Source: Syngnathus acus (taxonomy: Eukaryota > Chordata > Actinopteri > Syngnathiformes > Syngnathidae). Taken from it: DNA of 64,000 nt. Made by a program: the position numbers and the translations under genes. Shown here piece by piece: positions 47,601 to 58,800 of this stretch (position 1 is its first letter; each line of letters opens with the position of its first letter). The notes below the pieces were generated by a model. The model did no database searches, was not told where the DNA came from, and saw only the letters and a list, made by a program, of their open reading frames with translations. Where the stretch lies: positions 2,759,476-2,823,475 of the forward strand of contig NC_051089.1 in the NCBI RefSeq assembly GCF_901709675.1. Reading direction: 5' to 3'.

Positions 47601-49571
47601 AAGTGTATCCAAGGCAATCCTCTCTTCGTCCAGACGCATCCAAGGCAGTCCCGAAGTTGTCCAGGCGCATCCAAGTCACATCCAAGGTGGTCCCGGCATC
47701 ATCCAGGTACACCCAAGGAGGTCCTGGTGTCGTCCAAGGCGCATCCAAGGCGCATCCAAGGCGCATCCAAGGCGCATCCAAGGCGCATCCAAGGCGCATC
47801 CAAGGCGCATCCAAGGCGCATCCAAGGCGCATCCAAGGCGGTCCCGGCATCATCCAGACACATCCAAGGCGGTCCCGGCGTCGTACAGGCGCAACCAAGG
47901 CGGTCCCGGCGTCGTCCAGGCGCATCCAAGGCGGTCCCGGCGTCGGCCAGGCGCAACCAAGGCGGTCCCGGCGTCGTCCAGGTTCATGCAAGGCGGTCCC
48001 GGTGTCATCCAGGCAGATCCAGAGCAGTCCTGTCATCGTCCAGAGGCATCCAAGGCGCATTCACGGTGGTCCTGGCGTTGATTAGGCGCGTCCAAGGTGC
48101 ATCCAAGGCACATTTCAAGCCAGTCCCGGCGTCTTCCAGGCGCATCCAAGGCGGTCCAAGCGTCGTCCAGGCGCATCCAAGGTGATCCCGGCATCGTCTA
48201 GGTGCATCCAAGGTGATCCCGGCGTCGTCCAGGCGCATACAAGGCGATCCCGGCATCGTCCAGGTGCATCCAAGGTGATCCCGGCGTCGTCCAGGCGCAT
48301 ACAAGGCGGTCCTGGCGCATCCAAGGCACATTTCAAGCCAGTCCCGGCGTCGTCCAGGCGCATCCAAGGTGATCCCGGCGTCGTCCAGGTGCATCCAAGG
48401 TGATCCCGGCGTCGTCCAGTCGCATACAAGGTGGTCCTGGCATTGTCTCAGCGCATCCAAGGCAGTCCGGGCATCGTCCAGGCGCATCCAAGGCGGTCCC
48501 AGCATCGTCCAGGCGTATCCGAGGCAGTCCTGGCTTTGTCCAAGTGCATCCAAGGCAATCCTCTCTTCGTCCAGACGCATCCAAGGCAGTCCCGAAGTTG
48601 TCCAGGCGCATCCAAGTCACATCCAAGGTGGTCCTGGCATCATCCAGGTACACCCAAGGAGGTCCTGGTGTCGTCCAAGGCGCATCCAAGGCGCATCCAA
48701 GGCGCATCCAAGGCGCATCCAAGGCGCATCCAAGGCGCATCCAAGGCGCATCCAAGGCGCATCCAAGGCGCATCCAAGGCGCATCCAAGGCGGTCCCGGC
48801 ATCATCCAGACATCCAAGGCAGTCCCGGCGTCGTACAGGCACAAGCAAGGCGGTCCCGGCGTCGTCCAGGCGCATCCAAGCCAGTCCCGGCGTCGTCCAG
48901 GCGCATCCAAGGTGATCCCGGCGTCGTCCAGGTGCATCCAAGGTGATCCCGGCGTCGTTCAGTCGCATACAAGGCGGTCCTGGCATTGTCTCAGCGCATC
49001 CAAGGCAGTCCGGGCATCGTCCAGGCGCATCCAAGGCGGTCCCAGCATCGTCCAGGCGTATCCGAGGCAGTCCTTGCTTTGTCCAAGTGCATCCAAGGCA
49101 ATCCTCTCTTCGTCCAGGCGCCTCCGAGGCTGTCCCAGCATCGTCCGGGCACATCCAAGGCGGTCCGGGCGTCGTCCAGGCGCATTCGAAGGAGTCCTGG
49201 CTTCTTCCAGGCACATCCAAGGCAGTCCTGGCTTCGTCCGGGCCCATCCAAGGTGCTCCTAGCTTTGTCCAGGCAGTACTGGCTTTGTCCAGGCGCATCC
49301 AAGGCGCGTCAAAGGCAGCCCCGGCGTTGTCCAACATCCAAGGCGTTCCTGGCTTTGTCCAGGCTTATCCAAGGAGGTCCCGAATTCATCCAGGCGCATC
49401 CAAGTCGGTCCGGGCGTTTTCCAGGCGCATCTAAGGCAGTCCAGGCGGATCCAAGGCGGTTCCAAGGCGGTTCCAAGGTGGTTCCAAGGCGGTTCCAAGG
49501 CGGTCCTGGCATTGTCCAGACGCATCCAAGGCGGTCCCGGCTTCTTCCATGCACATCCAAGGCAGTCCATG
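44611..49571 (+). repeat. 31-bp minisatellite, long block B3 (unit 3)
   Basis: 4.96 kb. Higher-order signature at 47,501, 48,442 and 48,985. GGCGCATCCAA locus 48,679-48,788 has 10 copies. Private event: about 100 bp around 46,201-46,300 (from gcagtcctggtgtcattcag through gcacccaaggctgtcc) repeats 45,680-45,779, replacing the text of the other units. It contains the longest frame of the window (45,688-47,307, 539 codons), which is a repeat artefact. Confidence 0.92.
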
Positions 49572-50805
49572 CTTGAGGTTTTTCAGCGAAAACGGGCTGA
49601 ATATTGCCAACAATCATCCCACTTTGTGAATGCTACTTCAGCATTCACTATAAGCATCATATAAAGCAGCGTACCAAATTGCTCAGTGCGAGAAAAAAAA
49701 ACACTATTGCAGAAGACCTACTTGCAGTCGTGGATATGGTCTCCGTCATGCTGCCTCATTTACATTATAAAAGAAATCATTTTATTTATTTTTGTTTTGT
49801 AGGGTAAAATGTTTATATATTGTGCTCCTTACATTGAATTGAATATTATTTATTGCTGTTATTTTATTTCATATTATGTTAGCTTATTTTATAGTATTTT
49901 CTTCAGCATAAAATGGCAGTTGGTCAAGAATGTTTAGAATTTAAATATTCATAATTTATTTTTTAATTTCAGGCAAAGTGATGCACATTGAATCGGTTCT
50001 GTTACAGACACAAAAACAATGTTGTAATAAAGTTATTCTTTACTGTAAGTTGACCTTTCTTTTTTATTTATTTTTTGTTTCTTTAATCATTAAAGAATCA
50101 TTAAAGTTTAATGTTAATAAGGGTACAAGCGCAACATTTTTTCTTCTCCTTGGGGGGGCATCAGGGAATTGATTGAGCAGCACTGATCTAAGCGCAGGCG
50201 CAGGGCAGGGCAGGGGTGGGCAGGGCAGGGCAGGGCAGGGCAGGGCAGGGCAAGGGCAGGCAGGGCAGTTTCAACCAGAAGCAGGCACATGACATAGCCG
50301 CAAACAACAGACTGATGCTAGTTGAGTTAATCTGTCGATGGTGTTTTCCACCATTGATGCGTTAGCATCAAGCTAACCAACCTTAGCATTCATCACATTT
50401 TCTTCACATACTGTGTCAAATCTGTATTGGGTGGTTCGCAGCCACCAAAATATTTTAGCCACTAAGCTTCAATCAGTTTTAGTATACATAATATATTGTC
50501 TGCTGTGAGTATTGTTATATTTTCTGCCTACAAGTGTTGCTGCAAAGTTTGTGTTCAAATATCAGTGTTATATTGCAGTTATAACGACTGCAATATTAAT
50601 TTAGAATTGTTAGCATTGTATGTTAGCATTAAGCTCAGACAAAACTAAAACATCCGGGAGATGCTAAAATACTTGTCGTACAGTGTGACTTTTGTAAATG
50701 AGAAATAATGACTTACTTGTTTGCTGTTCTCCTCGAGTATTCAGATCATAATGGCAGACGTAATTTTTGGAACCACATTTAAGGCGGTCCCAGCGTTGTC
50801 CAGGT
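49572..50805 (+). other. Spacer S3
   Basis: Near-identical to S1, with the longest GGGCA core (7 units) at 50,199-50,268. No gene. Confidence 0.85.
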
Positions 50806-50814
50806 ACATCCAAT

Positions 50815-51824
50815 ATACTTTTCTATTTTGATCTACTTCATCTATTTACTCTTCTACTTTTATCTATTTACTTTTCTATTTTTATCTGTTTATTTTTATC
50901 TTTTTACTTATCCAGTTTTGTGTATTTAATTATCTACTTCTATATACTTATCTATTTTATGTTTTTCCATCCCTCCATCCATCCATCCATCCAGCCACTA
51001 TTTTTATCGGTTTACTTATCTATTTTTATCGACTTTTTACTTATCCATTTTTATCTATTTACTTTACTACTTCTATATACTTATCCATTTTATCTATTTA
51101 ATTATCTAATTTTATCCATCCTCCATCCATCCATCCATCCAGCCACTATTTTTATCTGTTTACCTATCTATTTTTATCTACTTTTTACTCATCCATTTTT
51201 ATCTATTTACTTATCTACTTCTATAAACTTATGTATTTTATCTATTTCCTTATCTAATTTTATCCATCCTCCATCCATCCATCCATCCAGCCACTATTTT
51301 TATCTGTTTACCTATCTATTTTTATCTACTTTTTACTCATCCATTTTTATCTATTTACTTATCTACTTCTATAAACGTATGTATTTTATCTATTTCCTTA
51401 TCTATTTTTATCCATCCCTCCTTCCGTCCATCCATCCATCCACTATTTTTATCTGTTTACTTATCTATTTTTATTTACTTTTTACCTATCCATTTTTATC
51501 TATTTACTTATCTACTTCTATAAACTTATGGGTTTTATCTATTTCCTTATCTATTTTTATCCATCCATCCATCCATCCACTATTTTTATCAGTTTACTTA
51601 TCTACTTATTATCTACTTATCTATTTACTTATTTACATTTTTAGTTATGTATTTTTATATATTTACTTATCTTATTCTCTCTATTCGGCATCAGTCTCAA
51701 AAGTCTCTTGAGTCTGGACGTTTGGTCTTCACACCGCGTCTTCTGTAGCTGGTGAGTCCAATCCATAAGAGACAAACGTGGCCGCAGATGTTACAGGTGT
51801 GGGCCGGATCTGGTGTTGGTGGGG
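50815..51824 (-). mobile_element. LINE-like insertion with AT-rich tail (unit 4)
   Basis: Orthologous to 29,396-30,405 with the same ACATCCAAT flanks (50,806-50,814 and 51,825-51,833) and the same length (1,010 bp). A few private substitutions occur (for example near 51,485 and 51,609). Confidence 0.6.
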
Positions 51825-53705
51825 ACATCCAATGCGGACCCGGCGTCATCCAGGCGCGGCCGAGGCGGTCCCGGCGTCGTCCAGGCGCATCTGTGAAGGT
51901 CCCGGCGTCGTCCAGGCGCATCTGAGGCAGTCCTGCCTTTGTCCGGGTGCATCCAGGGCGGTCCTGGCTTCATCCAGGCGCATTCAAGGCAGTCCTGGCT
52001 TCGTCCAGGCAGTCCTAACTTCGTCCAGGCTCATTCAAGACAGTCCTGGTTTTGTCCAGGTGCATCCAAGGCAGTCCAGGCGCATCCAAGGCAGTCCCGG
52101 CGTGGTCCAGGCGCATCCAAGGCGAACCCAGCATTGTACAGGCGCATTCAAGGCGGCCCTGGCGTGGTCCAGGCGCATCCATGGCGCATCCATGGCGCAT
52201 CCATGGCGCATCCATGGCGCATCCATGGCGCATCCAAGCCGCATCCAAGCCGCATCCAAGCCGCATCCAAGGCGGTCCCGCCGTCGTCCAGGGTCACCCA
52301 AGGTGATCCCGGCGTCATCCAGGCGCATACAAGACGGTACCGGCGTCGTCCAGGCGCATCCAAGCCGGTCTCTGCGTCGCTCAAGGTGCATCCAAGAGGG
52401 TCCCGGCGTCGTCCAGGCGCATCCAATGCGGATCTAAGGCTCATCCAAAGCAGTGCCGTCGTTGTCTGGGCGCACGCAGGGTGCATGTAACGCGCATTCA
52501 AGGCGGTCCCAACGTCGTCCAGGCACAATCAAGGCGGTCCTGGCGTCCAGGCGCATTCAAAGCAGTCCCAGCATCGTCCAGGGGCATCCAAAGTCCCGCC
52601 GATCTCCAGACGCATCCAAGAAGGACCAGGCGTCGTCCAAGCGCACCCAAGGCAATCCCAGCGGCGTCCAGGCGCATCCAAGACACTCCCGGCGTCGTCC
52701 AGGCGCATCCAAGACGGATCCAAAGCGCATCCAAGGTGGTCTCGCCGCTGTCCAGGCGCATCCTAGACGGTCCCGTCATTGTCCAGGCGCATCCAAAGCG
52801 GTTTCGGCGTTGACCAGGCGCATCCAAAGCGGTCCCGGCGTCCTCCAGGCGAATCCAAGCCGGTCTCAGTGTCGTCCAGGCACATCCAAAATGATCCCTG
52901 CGTCGTCCAAGGCGAATCCAAGGCGGTCCCGGCGTCGTCAAAGCACATCCAAGGCAGTCCTGGCATACAGAAGTATTCAAGGAGTATCCGAGGCAGTCCC
53001 AGCATCATCCAGGCGCAACCAAGGCGGTCCCAGCGTCCAGGCGCATTCAAGGCGGTACCAGCATCGTCCAGGCACATCCAAGGCAGTCCCAGCGTTGTCC
53101 AGGTGCACCCAAGGCAGTCAAAGCGGCGTCCAGGCGCACCCAAGGCGGTACTGACGTTGTCCAGGCACATTCAAGGCAGTCCTAGCGTTGTCCAGGTGCA
53201 TCCAAGGCGCATGTAAGGCGGTCCCCAGGGTCGTCCAGAAGCTTCCAAGGCTGATCCAAGGCGGATCCAAGGCACATCCAAAGCGGTCCCGCCGTCGACG
53301 CGCATCCAAGGCGCATCCAAGGCGCATCCAAGGTGGTCCCGGCCAAGTCCAGGCGCATTCAAGGCGGTCCCGGTGTTGTCCAGGCCCATCCAAGCCAGTC
53401 CCAGCGTTGTCCAGGCGCAACCAAGGTGGTCCCAGCGTCCAGGCGCATGGAAGGCAGTACAGGCGTCGTCCAGGCACATCCAAGACAGTCACGGCGACGT
53501 CCAGGCGCATCCGAGACACATCCAACGCGGTCCCGGCGTTGTCCAGGTGCATTTACGGTGGTCCTGGCGTTGTCTAGGCGCATCCAAGGCGCATTCAAGG
53601 CACATCCAAGGCGTTCCCGGCGTCCTCTAGGCGCATCCATAGCGGCCCAAGCGCTGTCCACGCGCGCCCAAGACGGTACTGACGTGGTACTGACGTGGTA
53701 CTGAC
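51825..53705 (+). repeat. 31-bp minisatellite, short block C3 (unit 4)
   Basis: 1.88 kb like C2, but the 11-bp locus (about 52,172-52,270) has 6 GGCGCATCC(A/T) and 3 CCGCATCCAA modules: the same total as C2 in a different arrangement. Ends in the GGTACTGACGT triplet. Confidence 0.92.
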
Positions 53706-53713
53706 GGGGTCTC

Positions 53714-54977
53714 CTACCGGTGGGACATGCCCGGAACACCTCCCCAGGGAGGCGTCCAGGAGGCATCCTGATGATGCCCGAGCCGCCTCATCCGGCTCCT
53801 CTCAACGTGGAGGAGTAGCGACTCTACTCTGAGTCTCTCCCGGATGACCGAACTTCTCACCCTATCTCTAAGGGAGAGCCCGGACATCCTGCGGAGAAAA
53901 CTCATTTCGGCCGCTTGTATCCGGGATCTCGTTCTTTCGGTCACGACCCATACATAGCTCGTGACCATAGGTGAGGGTAGGAGCGTAAATCGCCTGGTAA
54001 ATTGAGAACTTTGCCTTTTGGCTCAGCTCTCTCTTTACCACGACAGACCGGTACAGAGTCCGCATTACTGCCGACGCTGCACCGATCCGCCAGTCGATCT
54101 CGCGCTCCATCCTCCCCTCACTCGTGAACAAGACCCCAAGATACTTAAACTCCTCCACTTGGGGCAGGATCTCATCCCCGATCCGGAGAGGGCACTCCAC
54201 CCTTTTCCGATCGAGGACCATGGACTCGGATTTGGAGGTGCTGACCCTCATCCCGACCGCTTCACACTCTGCTGCGAACCGCTCCAGTGAGAGCTGGAGA
54301 TCACGGCCAACAGCACCACGTCGTCTGCAAAAAGCAGAGACGCGATGCTGAGGTCCCCAAACCGGACCCACAACGCCTCGGCTGCGCCTAGAAATTCTGT
54401 CCATAAAATTTATGAACAGAATTGGGGACAAAGGGCAGCGTTGGCGGAGTCCAACCCTCACTGGGAACAAATCCGACTTACTGCCAGAAATGCGGACCAA
54501 ACTCTGGCATCGGTGATACAGGGACCGAACCGCCCTTATCGGTTGGCTCGGTACCCCGTACTCCCGAAGCACCCCCCACAGAACCTCCCGAGGGACACGG
54601 TCGAACGCCTTCTCCAAGTCCACAAAACACATGTGGACTGGTTGGGCGAACTCCCATGCACCCTCGAGGATCCTGCTGAGGGTGAAGAGCTGGTCCACTG
54701 TTCCACGGCCAGGACGAAAGCCACACTGTTCCTCCTGGATCCGAGGTTCGACCTCCCGGCGGACCCTCCTCTCCAGCACCCCTGAATAGACCTTACCAGG
54801 GAGGCTGAGGAGTGTAATTCCCTGTAATTGGAACACACCCTCCGGTCCCCCTTCATAAAGAGGGGAACCACCACCCCAGTCTGCCAATCCAGAGGCACTG
54901 TCCCCAATGGAATTGAGGAGGTCTTCGAAGTATTCTCCCCACCGACACACGACGTCCCGAGTCGAGGTCAGCAGCAC
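53714..54977 (-). pseudogene. Rex3 reverse transcriptase remnant, copy 4
   Basis: Main frame 54,977-53,868 (369 codons), C-terminal frame 53,968-53,714. The lesions are identical to those of copy 3. Confidence 0.87.
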
Positions 54978-55010
54978 GCCATCTCCACTGTAAACAGTGT
55001 TGACGTCGCA

Positions 55011-55855
55011 CTACTTCCCCCTCCTGAGACGCCGGATGGTGGACCAGAATTTCCTCGAAGCCGTCCGGAAGTCATTCTCCATGGCCTCGCCAAACTCCTC
55101 CCACGCCCGGGTTTTTGCCTCAGCAACCGCCGAAGACGCGTTCCGCTTGGCCATCCGGTACCTGTCAACTGCCTCCGGAGTCCCGCAGGCCAAAACGGCC
55201 CGATAGGACTCCTTCTTCAGCTTGACGGCATCCCTTACCGCCGGTGTCCACCAGCGGGTTCGGGGATTGCCGCCACGAAGGCACCAATGACCTTACGGCC
55301 ACAGCTCCGGTCGGCCGCCTCAACAATGGAGGCGCGGAACAAGGTCCACTCGGACTCAATGTCCACTCGGACTCAATGTCCCCCGCCTCCCCTGGGACGT
55401 GGGAAAAGCTCTGCCGGAGGTGGGAGTTGAAGCTCTTCCTGACAGGGGATTCTGCCAGACGTTCCCAGCAGACCCTCACAGAGCGTTTGGGTCTGCCAGG
55501 TCGGACCGGCATCTTCCCCCACAATCGGAGCCAACCCACCACCAGGTGGTGATCAGTTGACAGCTCCGCCCCTCTCTTCGCCAGAGTGTCCAAAACATGC
55601 GGCCGCAAATCCGATGACACGACTACAAAGTCGATCATCGAACTGCGGCCTAGGGTGTCCTGATGCCAAGTGCACACATGGACACCCTTATGTTTGAACA
55701 TGGTGTTCATTATTGAAAATCCGTGTCGAGCACAGAAGTCCAATAATAGAACACCGCTTGGGTTCAGATCGGGGGGGCCGTTCCTCCCAATCACGCCCTT
55801 CCAGGTCTCACTGTCATTGCCCACGTGAGCATTGAAGTCACCCAGTAGAACGATC
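55011..55855 (-). pseudogene. Rex3 endonuclease remnant, copy 4
   Basis: 237-codon frame from 55,878, as in copies 1 and 3; N-terminal half missing; 17-bp duplication shared. Confidence 0.86.
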
Positions 55856-58800
55856 GTCCAGTTGCATCCAAGGTTCATTTAAGGCGGTCCTGGGATCGTC
55901 CAGAAGCTTCCAAGGCGGATCCAAGGGGCATCCAAGGAGCATCCAAGGCGGTCCCGGCGTCGTCAAGGCGGATCCCAGGTGGATGTAAGGCGCATAAAAG
56001 GCGCATACGAAGCGCATCCAAGGCGGTCCCGGCGTCGTCCAGGCGCAATCAAGGCGGTCCCGGCGTCGTCCAGGCGCATCCAAGGCGGTCCCGGCGTTGT
56101 ACAGGCCCATACAAGGGAGTCACAGCGTCATCCAGGCACATCTAAAGCTGTCCCAGCGTCATCCAGGCGCTTCCAAGGTGCATCCAGGGCAGTACCAGCG
56201 TCGTCCAGGCGCATCCAAGGTGCATCCAGGGCAGTACCGGCGTCGTCCAGGCGCATCCAAGGCGCATCTAAGAAACATCCTAGGCAGTCCCGCCGTTGTC
56301 CAGGCGCATCCACGGTGGTTCCAGTGTCGTCTAAGCGCTTCCAAGGCACATCCAAGGCAGTCCTGGCGTCATCCAGACCCATCTAAGGTTCATCCAAGGC
56401 AGTCCCAGAGTCGTCCAGCCTCATCCAAGGGGATCCCGGCGTCGTCCAGGCTCATTCCAAGGCGGGTCAGGCGTCGTCCAGGCGCATCCAAGCCACATTC
56501 AAGACGGTGTCGGTGTCCTTCAGGCACATCCAAAGCAGTCCTGGTGTCGTGCAGGCGCATCAAAGGCGCATCCATTGCGTATCAAAGGTGGTCCCGGCGT
56601 CGTCCAGGCGCATCTACGGCGGTCCCAGTGTCGTCCAGGTGCTACCAAGGTGGTCCCAGGGTTGTCCAGGCGCATACAAGGCGGTCCCAGCGTTGTCCAG
56701 GCACACCCAAGGCGTTCCCGGCGTCGTCCAGGCGCATCCAAAGTGCATCCGAGGTGGTCCCGGTATCGTCCAGGCGTCGTCCAGGCGTCGTCCAGGCATC
56801 GTCAAGGCGCAACAAAGGCAGTCCCGGCGTCGTCCAGGCGCATCCAAGGCGGTCTCGCCATAGTCCAGGCGCATCCATGATGCATCCAAGGCAGTCCTGG
56901 TGTCATTCAGGCACATCTTAGGCGGGCCCAGCATCGTCCAGGCGCACCCAAAGCGATTAGAGCATCATCCAGGCGCACCCAAGGCTGTCCCAGCGTCGTC
57001 CGGGCGCATTCAAGGCAGTCCTGGCGTTGTCCAGGCGCATCCAAGCCGGTCCCGGAATCGTTCTGGCGCATCCAAGGCGCACTCAAGGCACATCCTAGGC
57101 AGTCCTGGCGTCATCCACGCGCATCCACGGTGGTTCTGGCGTAGTCCAGGCGCATCCAAGGCACATCCAAGGCAGTCCCGGCGTCATCCAGGCGCATCCA
57201 AGGTGCATCCTTGGCAGTCCCGTGGTCGTCCGGCCTCATCCGAGGCGGTCCAGGGGTCGTCCAGGGGCATCCAAGGCTGTCCCGGCGTCATCCAGGCGCA
57301 TACAAGGCACATCCAAGAAGGTACCAGCAACGTCCAGACACAACCAAGGCGGTCCTGGTGTCGTGCAGGCGCATCAGAGGCGCATCCGAGGTGCATCCAA
57401 GGAGCATCCAAGGCAGTCCCGGCATCGTCCAGGCGCATCCAAGGCGGTCCTGGCGTCGTCCAGGCGCGTCCAAGTCAGGCCTAGCGTCGTCCAGGCGTAT
57501 CCAAGGCGCATCCAAGGCGCATCCAAGGCACATCCAAGGCACATCCAAGGCAGTCCCAGCGTCGTCCAGGCACATCAAAGGCGGTCCCGGTGTCGTCCAG
57601 GTTCATCCAAAGCATATCCAAGGCCGTCCCCGCGTCGCATCCACGGCGAATCCAAGGCAGTCCCGGCGTCGTCCAGGCACATCCAAGGCGGGCTCAGCTT
57701 CATCCAGGCGCATCCAAAGCACATCCAAAGCGGTCCCGACGTCATCCAGGCGCATCCAAGGCGGTCGTGGCGTTGTCCAGGTGCATCTAAGGCGGTCCAA
57801 GCGTCGTCCAGGCGCATCCGAAGCAGTACTGACGTTGTCCAGGGGCACCCAAGGCATTCATCCAGGCGCCACCGAGGCAGTCCCGGCTTTGACCAGGCGC
57901 ATTCAAGGCGGTCCCTGCGCCAATCAGGTGTATCCAAGTTTGTCCCGGCGTTGTCCAGGTGTATCCACGGCAGTCCCAGCGTGATCCAGACGCATCCAAG
58001 GCAGTCCCAAAGTTGTCCAGGCGCATCCAAGTCACATCCAAGGTGGTCCCGGCATCATCCAGGTACACCCAAGGAGGTCCTGGTGTCGTGCAAGGCGCAT
58101 CCAAGGCGCATCCAAGGCGCATCCAAGGTGGTCCCGGCATCATCCAGACACATCCAAGGCGGTCCCGGCGTCGGCCAGGCGCAACCAAGGCGGTCCCGGT
58201 GTCGTCCAGGCAGATCCAGGGCAGTCCTGTCATCGTCCAGGGGCATCCAAGGCGCATTCACGGTGATCCTGGCGTCGATTAGGCGCGTCCAAGGTGCATC
58301 CAAGGCATATTTCAAGCCAGGCCCGGCGTCTTCCAGGCGCATCCAAGGCGGTCCAAGCGTCGTCCAGGCGCATCCAAGGTGATCCCGGCGTCGTCCAGGT
58401 GCATCCAAGGTGGTCCCGGCGTCGTCCAGGCACATACAAGGCGTCCTGGCGCATCCAAGCCGCATTTCAAGCCAGTCCCGGCGTCGTCCATGCGCATCCA
58501 AGGTGATCCCGGCGTCGTCCAGGTGCATTCAAGGTGATCCCGGCGTCGTCCAGTCGCATACAAGGCGGTCCTGGCATTGTCTCAGCGCATCCAAGGCAGT
58601 CCGGGCATCGTCCAGGCGCATCCAAGGCGGTCCCAGCATCGTCCAGGCGTATCCGAGGCAGTCCTGGCTTTGTCCAAGTGTATCCAAGGCAATCCTCTCT
58701 TCGTCCAGACGCATCCAAGGCAGTCCCGAAGTTGTCCAGGCGCATCCAAGTCACATCCAAGGTGGTCCCGGCATCATCCAGGTACACCCAAGGAGGTCCT

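Larger units (their letters stand above)
53706..55855 (-). mobile_element. Rex3: Rex3 copy 4, truncated at both ends
   Basis: Same structure as copy 3, with 7 G at 55,771-55,777, the shared 3' deletion joint and the 2-bp deletion. Confidence 0.88.
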